A stretch of 26,950 nt of DNA from an uncultured Aquincola sp. (lineage in GTDB: Bacteria; Pseudomonadota; Gammaproteobacteria; Burkholderiales; Burkholderiaceae), in the NCBI GenBank assembly GCA_937883885.1, contig CAKZXL010000915.1, positions 1-26,950 on the forward strand, in the 5' to 3' direction. Both the position numbers and the translations under genes were made by a program. The notes beneath the pieces were generated by a model that saw only the letters and a list, made by a program, of their open reading frames with translations, was not told the DNA's origin and did not search any database. Positions within the stretch are counted from its first letter, which is position 1. The number at the start of each line of letters is the position of its first letter. Positions 22,929 to 26,950 of the stretch are shown here, in pieces.

Positions 22929-24937
22929 GGCCGCAGCGCCTCCACCACCACCGCCGGCGCGCCGCTGGCGACGGGCTCCACGCGGTAGTCGGCCAGGTCG
23001 GCGCGCCGGGCCATGTGCCAGTAGTCGTCGTTGCGGAAGGGGGTGGTGGCCACCACCCGGCCCTGTGCATTGCGGTACCAGTTGCTCATGCCCTTGTGCG
23101 TCCAGATCATGCGGTCGTGCGCGGCCTGCACCCGCTGGTTGTAGGCGTCGTGGCTGTCCTGGCGCACTTCCAGGCAGAAGCGCTGTCCGCGCTGGCGCGC
23201 CATCGCCTGCCGCAGGATGTTCAGGATGTACGCGGTCTGCGTCTCCAGCAGCGCCACCACGCTGCCGCCGTGGCCCAGCGCGGTGTTGGGCCCGGCCAGC
23301 ATGAAGAAGTTGGGAAAGCGCGGAATGGCCACGCCCATGAAGGCTTCGGCGCCATGGGCGTCCCAGGCCTGCCGCACCGACAGCCCGCCGCGGCCATGCA
23401 GCTGGAAGGACGACAGCAGGTTGATGGCATCGAAGCCCGTGGCCACGACGAGCACGTCGGCCGTGTGGCGGCTGCCATCGTCGCTGACGATCTGCGGCCC
23501 CTCCACCGCGCGGATGCCCCCGGTGACCAGCTTCACATGCGGCCGCGCCATCGTGCGGTACCAGCCGTTGTCCATCAGCATGCGCTTGCCAAAGGGCGGG
23601 TAGTCGGGCAGCACCTCGGGCAGCAGGTCCTGCCGCTCGCCCAGTTCCTGCCGGATGTAGTCGGTGAAGTGGGCGCGGTGGCGGTCGTTGGTGCGGTTGA
23701 TCGAGCGTTCAGGGTGCGGCCATGCCGGGTCGATCTGCAGCGACGCATGGATGCGGTCGTTGAACACATAGGCCAGCCGCTGGCGGTACCACTCCTGGTA
23801 GTAGGGCAGCTCGCGCAGCAGGAAGCGGGCAGGGGCAGGCACCTCCTGCTTGAACTTCTCGAACGGCGCGGCCCACTGCCTGGAGCGCTGGAACACGGTG
23901 AGCTGCGCCACCTCGTCGGCGATGGCCGGCACCACCTGCATCGCGCTGGCGCCGTTGCCGATCACTGCCACCCGCTGGCCGCGCAGGTCCAGCCCCTGCG
24001 GCCAGCGCGCGGTGTGAAAGCAGGGGCCCGCAAAGTGCTCCAGCCCCGGAATGGCCGGCATCTTGGGCACGTTCAACAGCCCCACCGCGCTGATGAGGAC
24101 ATCGGCCGACAGGTCGTGCGTGCGACCGCCCTCGTCCACCGTGCGCACCTGCCAGCGGGCAGTGGCTTCGTCGAAGCGGGCCGAGGCCACGCGGGTGTTG
24201 AAGCGGATCAGCCGCCGCACACCGAAGCGATCGGCCACGCTCTCGAAGTAGGCCTGGATCTCCCCCTGCAGCGCGAAGTAGCGCGACCAGTCCTGCTTGG
24301 CGAACGAGTACGAGTAGATGTGGTTGGGCGTGTCCACGCCGGCGCCCGGATAGCGGTTTTCCCACCAGGTGCCGCCCACCTCGGCGTTCTTCTCGATCAC
24401 CACGCAGGGGATGCCCGCGCCCTGCAGCCGGATGGCCGCGCACAGGCCCGCCACGCCGGCGCCGATCACCACCACCTGGAAGCCGGCCGGTACCTGGAAG
24501 CGGCCCAGCTGGTCGATCTGCAGGTCGGCATCCAGCCCGAGGCCGGCGCCGATCATCGCCCCGTAGGAGGGTGGTATGGGCTCGCCGACGCCGGCTTGCA
24601 GCATGGCCACCAGGGTGTCGGCGTCGGGCGAGGGCAGAGCGGGCGGGCGGCCCCGCTTCCACGCGCTCAGCGCCTGCAGCGCGGCATGGCGCACCTCCGC
24701 CTGCACGTCGTCGGGCAGGCCGCCCGAGTCGTTGTCGTCGATGCCGCGGATGCGTGAGCACTGGTAGCGGGGCGACAGCCATCGGCGGTCGCCGGTCAGG
24801 TGCAGCAGCACCATCAGCAGCGTGGGCAGGTTGGCGGCGGGCAAAGCGCCTTGCAGCTCGGCGATCCAGTCGTCCGTGGCAGCAGCGGTGGTGGCAGTCG
24901 TCGTCATGGGGGCAGGTGTCGAATGGTCAGGGCTCAT
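22925..24937 (-). CDS. flavin-containing Baeyer-Villiger-type monooxygenase
   Basis: A 670-residue FAD- and NADPH-dependent monooxygenase. The FAD Rossmann motif GAGVAG is at about 159-164, TWWENRYPGAGVD follows (190-202), the Baeyer-Villiger fingerprint reads FAGPCFHTARWP (302-313, FxGxxxHxxxW[P/D]), and the NADPH motif GNGASA is at 327-332. The long N-terminal extension (about 1-150) before the FAD domain is typical of the 4-hydroxyacetophenone monooxygenase subgroup rather than cyclohexanone monooxygenases. These enzymes insert oxygen beside a ketone to give an ester. The start at 24937 overlaps the Bug stop as ATGA; a second ATG at 24907 is possible, neither with a Shine-Dalgarno sequence. 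The next gene overlaps the stop. Confidence 0.92.
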   Translation of the reverse strand: MSPDHSTPAPMTTTATTAAATDDWIAELQGALPAANLPTLLMVLLHLTGDRRWLSPRYQCSRIRGIDDNDSGGLPDDVQAEVRHAALQALSAWKRGRPPALPSPDADTLVAMLQAGVGEPIPPSYGAMIGAGLGLDADLQIDQLGRFQVPAGFQVVVIGAGVAGLCAAIRLQGAGIPCVVIEKNAEVGGTWWENRYPGAGVDTPNHIYSYSFAKQDWSRYFALQGEIQAYFESVADRFGVRRLIRFNTRVASARFDEATARWQVRTVDEGGRTHDLSADVLISAVGLLNVPKMPAIPGLEHFAGPCFHTARWPQGLDLRGQRVAVIGNGASAMQVVPAIADEVAQLTVFQRSRQWAAPFEKFKQEVPAPARFLLRELPYYQEWYRQRLAYVFNDRIHASLQIDPAWPHPERSINRTNDRHRAHFTDYIRQELGERQDLLPEVLPDYPPFGKRMLMDNGWYRTMARPHVKLVTGGIRAVEGPQIVSDDGSRHTADVLVVATGFDAINLLSSFQLHGRGGLSVRQAWDAHGAEAFMGVAIPRFPNFFMLAGPNTALGHGGSVVALLETQTAYILNILRQAMARQRGQRFCLEVRQDSHDAYNQRVQAAHDRMIWTHKGMSNWYRNAQGRVVATTPFRNDDYWHMARRADLADYRVEPVASGAPAVVVEALRP

Positions 24938-25914
24938 TGCGGCGTGATGCCGGCTTGGCGCACCACCTCGCCCCACTTGGCGTGCTCGGTGCGAATGGCC
25001 TGGTCGAAGGCTTGCGGCGTGCTGGGGTCGGGCTCGAAGCCCAACGTGGTGAGCTTGTCGGCAATGGCCGGCATCGCCATCACCTGGGCCAGCTGGCTGC
25101 TCAGCCTGGCCACGATCTCGGGCGGCGTGCCCTTGGGTGCGACGATGCCAAGCCAGCCCACGGCCTCATACCCCGGCACGCCTGCTTCGGCCACCGTGGG
25201 CACGTCGGGCAGCACCCTGGAGCGCTTGCTGTCCAGCACCGCCACCGCCTTGAGCTTGCCGGCCCTGACGTTGGCCAGCTGGGCGCCGATGGTGTCCACC
25301 ATCACCGGTACCCGGCCCGACATGACGTCGATGGAAGCTTGCGCGCCACCCGGGTAAGGCACCGAGCCCAGCTTGACGCCGGCCTTGGCATTGAAGAGCT
25401 GCATCGCCAGCTCGAAGGCCTGCGCGCCCGACGCGAACATCATCGAGCCGGGCTGTTCGCGCGCCTGCCTGACGATGGTGGCCACCGTGGGCTCGGGCAG
25501 CGCGGGCGAAGCCAGCAGCACCATCGGCGCCTTGGCCACCATGGCCACCGGCGCGAAGGCCGTCAGCGGGTCGTAGGGTGTGTTCTTCTGCAGGTGCGGG
25601 CCAGTGACCATCGTGCCGCTGACGGCCACGCCGATGGTGTAGCCGTCAGGCGGCGCCTTGGCCACCGCCTGCATGCCCAGCATGCCGCCCACACCCGGCT
25701 TGTTGTCCACCACGAAGGGCTGGCCGTTCATGGCCTGCAGCTCGGTGGCGATGAGCCGGCCCACCGTGTCGGAGGCACCGCCCGCGGTGTAGCCCACCAC
25801 CAGGCGCACCGGCTTGCTGGGCCAGGCCTGGGCCGTGGCCAGCGGCGCGGCGGCCAGGGTGATGGTGGCCAGCGCGGCCTGCGCCATGGCGCTGAGGAAG
25901 GAGCGTTTGTTCAT
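24934..25914 (-). CDS. Bug/TctC-type periplasmic solute receptor
   Basis: A 326-residue periplasmic receptor with a long signal peptide (MNKRSFLSAMAQAALATITLAAAPLATAQA) followed by WPSKPVRLVVGYTAGGASDTVGRLIATELQAMNGQPFVVDNKPGVGGMLGMQAVAKAPPDGYTI, the family hallmark; KLKAVAVLDSKRSRVLPDVPTVAEAGVPGYEAVGW is near the C-terminus. GGAG stands about 10 nt before the ATG. It is the first gene of the minus-strand operon with the monooxygenase, CoA-transferase and patatin-like hydrolase, and is divergent from the IclR gene. It probably captures the operon's substrate or a related carboxylate. It is distinct in sequence from the receptor at 19914-20876, so the ligand is likely different. Confidence 0.94.
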   Translation of the reverse strand: MNKRSFLSAMAQAALATITLAAAPLATAQAWPSKPVRLVVGYTAGGASDTVGRLIATELQAMNGQPFVVDNKPGVGGMLGMQAVAKAPPDGYTIGVAVSGTMVTGPHLQKNTPYDPLTAFAPVAMVAKAPMVLLASPALPEPTVATIVRQAREQPGSMMFASGAQAFELAMQLFNAKAGVKLGSVPYPGGAQASIDVMSGRVPVMVDTIGAQLANVRAGKLKAVAVLDSKRSRVLPDVPTVAEAGVPGYEAVGWLGIVAPKGTPPEIVARLSSQLAQVMAMPAIADKLTTLGFEPDPSTPQAFDQAIRTEHAKWGEVVRQAGITPQ

Positions 25915-26009
25915 GCCGTGAGTACTCCAGGTGTGCGGGGCTTGCCTGCGTGAGCGCATTTCAGCGCCGGCCCGTGGTGGCCGGCGCGCTGACGAAGCCC
26001 GGCGTTTAC

Positions 26010-26027
26010 GATGTGAACGTTCTAGTC
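26010..26027. promoter_or_regulatory. candidate IclR operator between divergent genes
   Basis: An 8-bp perfect palindrome GAACGTTC (26015-26022) with partly symmetric flanks (GA...TC). It is 24 bp before the IclR start and about 100 bp before the Bug gene start, a position from which a repressor could act on both. Confidence 0.4.
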
Positions 26028-26050
26028 GTTTTCCCCAGGAGCAGGCTGAT

Positions 26051-26845
26051 ATGCGTACCCCCCCGCCAGGCGCCTCGCCCGAGTCCTCGCCGCTCAAGGG
26101 CACGCAGGCCGTGGACCGGGCGCTCGACCTGCTGCGCCGGGTGGCGGCGCACCATCCGGCCGGCATCACCGTCACCGCGCTGGCCGCCGAGGCCGGGCTG
26201 GACCGCGCCACCGCCTACCGCCTGGCCAGCAGCCTGGCGCTGTCGGGCTTCGTGGAGCGCGATCCGCGCAAGCGCTACCGGCTGGGGCTGCAGGCCATGC
26301 AGCTGGGCCTGGCCTCGATGACGCGCGCGCCGCTCGTCGAGGCCTGCCGGCCGCTGATGCAGCGGCTGGCCCGCCAGACGGGCGACACCGTGTTCCTGGT
26401 GGTGCGCAACGGCGACTATGCCCACTGCCTGCATTGCGAAGAAGGCGACTACCCCATCAAGGCGCTGGTGCTGCAGATCGGCGGCATGCGGGTGCTGGGC
26501 GTGGGTTCGGCCGGGGTGACGTTGGCTTCGCGCCTGCCCGACCCGGAAATCGAAGCCCTGCATGCGCGCCACCGCAGCGAATTCATGCCCACGGGCCTCA
26601 GCCTGGTGCGCCTGCGCAGCCTGGTGGCCACGGCGCGGCAGCAGGGCTATTCGTCCACCACCGGCCTGGTGAACGAGAGCGTGGGTGGCGTGGGCATGAG
26701 CTTCGAGCTCAAGAGCGGTGGCCATGCGGCGATCAGCATCGCCGCCATCCGCGCGCGCATGGGCCGCGAGCGCAAGCTGTGGATGGCCCAGCTGCTGGCC
26801 ACGGAGCTGCGCAGCGCAGGCTATGCGCTGCCACCCCCCGGGTAA
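26051..26845 (+). CDS. IclR family transcriptional regulator
   Basis: A 264-residue regulator. The N-terminal winged helix-turn-helix is at about 18-78 (GTQAVDRALDLLRRVAAHHPAGITVTALAAEAGLDRATAYRLASSLALSGFVERDPRKRYRLG), and the effector-binding domain at about 90-255 (RQTGDTVFLVVRNGDYAHCLHCEEGDYPIKALVLQIGGMRVLGVGSAGVTLASRL). AGGAG stands 11 nt before the ATG at 26051. IclR proteins usually control catabolic genes for aromatic or carboxylic acids. Divergence from the Bug-monooxygenase operon, with a palindrome in the shared promoter region, suggests that operon as target. The pathway substrate or CoA product would be the effector. Confidence 0.92.
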   Translation: MRTPPPGASPESSPLKGTQAVDRALDLLRRVAAHHPAGITVTALAAEAGLDRATAYRLASSLALSGFVERDPRKRYRLGLQAMQLGLASMTRAPLVEACRPLMQRLARQTGDTVFLVVRNGDYAHCLHCEEGDYPIKALVLQIGGMRVLGVGSAGVTLASRLPDPEIEALHARHRSEFMPTGLSLVRLRSLVATARQQGYSSTTGLVNESVGGVGMSFELKSGGHAAISIAAIRARMGRERKLWMAQLLATELRSAGYALPPPG

Positions 26846-26861
26846 TCCCCGCTGTTCCAAA

Positions 26862-26873
26862 ACTAACCAGTTC
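26862..26873. promoter_or_regulatory. short inverted repeat before the last gene
   Basis: AACTAACCAGTT at 26862-26873 pairs AACT with AGTT around AACC. It lies about 60 bp before the ATG of the gene cut by the window end. It is too short to call an operator firmly. Confidence 0.25.
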
Positions 26874-26931
26874 GTACATTGTCGGCAGGCGTCGGCACTG
26901 CATCGGCGCAAGCGGATGGAGACCTGCCGAC

Positions 26932-26950
26932 ATGGACGACTGGATCAACC
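26932..26950 (+). CDS. start of an unknown gene (partial at window edge)
   Basis: An ATG at 26932 is preceded by GGATGGAG (26914-26921), a plausible Shine-Dalgarno sequence, and reads MDDWIN before the window ends. Nothing can be said about function. It lies 86 bp after the IclR stop on the same strand. Confidence 0.45.

Noticed and set aside
22913..24757. A 614-codon open frame on the plus strand
   Set aside because: It is antisense to the monooxygenase gene and has no recognisable domain.
1..26950. Mobile elements, tRNA genes or CRISPR arrays
   Set aside because: No transposase or integrase frame, no tRNA-like cloverleaf and no regularly spaced repeats were found by eye; composition is uniform.

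Overview
The window is about 27 kb of very GC-rich chromosome. It reads as a Gram-negative betaproteobacterium of the order Burkholderiales, probably near the Rubrivivax/Leptothrix/Ideonella/Aquincola group. That placement is inferred from the two Bug/TctC-type solute receptors, the fliC-fliD-fliS-fliT order, the PEP-CTERM protein and strong GC bias at third codon positions. I see no tRNA, rRNA, CRISPR array, insertion sequence or integrase, and no compositional break that would mark an island.

Layout. 1-4131: the tail of malQ, an orphan family-5 peptide-type solute-binding protein, a two-gene membrane pair (DUF2167 protein plus an unknown membrane protein) and a stand-alone receiver-domain regulator. 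4219-10586, all on the minus strand: a late flagellar block read as fliC2, fliC1, fliD, fliS, fliT, a YcgR-like PilZ protein and a FimT/GspH pseudopilin. Three flagellar (FliA, sigma-28) promoters with one common architecture can be read upstream of fliC2, fliD and fliS. Divergent from fliC2 is a TPR-containing GT41 (OGT/SPINDLY-like) glycosyltransferase, a candidate flagellin-modifying enzyme. 12946-14923: a TetR regulator and a Na+/H+ antiporter-family protein.

14936-20876: a LysR regulator, then a divergent three-gene set: a secreted metallo-beta-lactamase-fold enzyme ending in an Ig-like and a dockerin-like module, a cohesin-like PEP-CTERM surface protein, and a DUF3299 protein. A tartrate/D-malate dehydrogenase and a Bug receptor follow. 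A 17-bp palindrome lies just upstream of the LysR gene and recurs, 15/17 identical in inverse orientation, upstream of the dehydrogenase, centred near -64 of a plausible start site. This suggests the LysR protein controls the dehydrogenase-receptor pair.

20848-26845: a tightly overlapping minus-strand operon of Bug receptor, Baeyer-Villiger-type monooxygenase, class III CoA-transferase and patatin-like hydrolase, with a divergent IclR regulator. The order suggests a catabolic route: uptake, ketone to ester, ester hydrolysis, acid to CoA thioester. The window ends in the first codons of another gene.

The most unusual observation is the adjacency of an enzyme carrying a dockerin-like tail and a surface-sorted cohesin-like protein, which could be a minimal two-component cohesin-dockerin display system in a proteobacterium. 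The ketone-catabolism operon and the GT41-flagellin neighbourhood come next.
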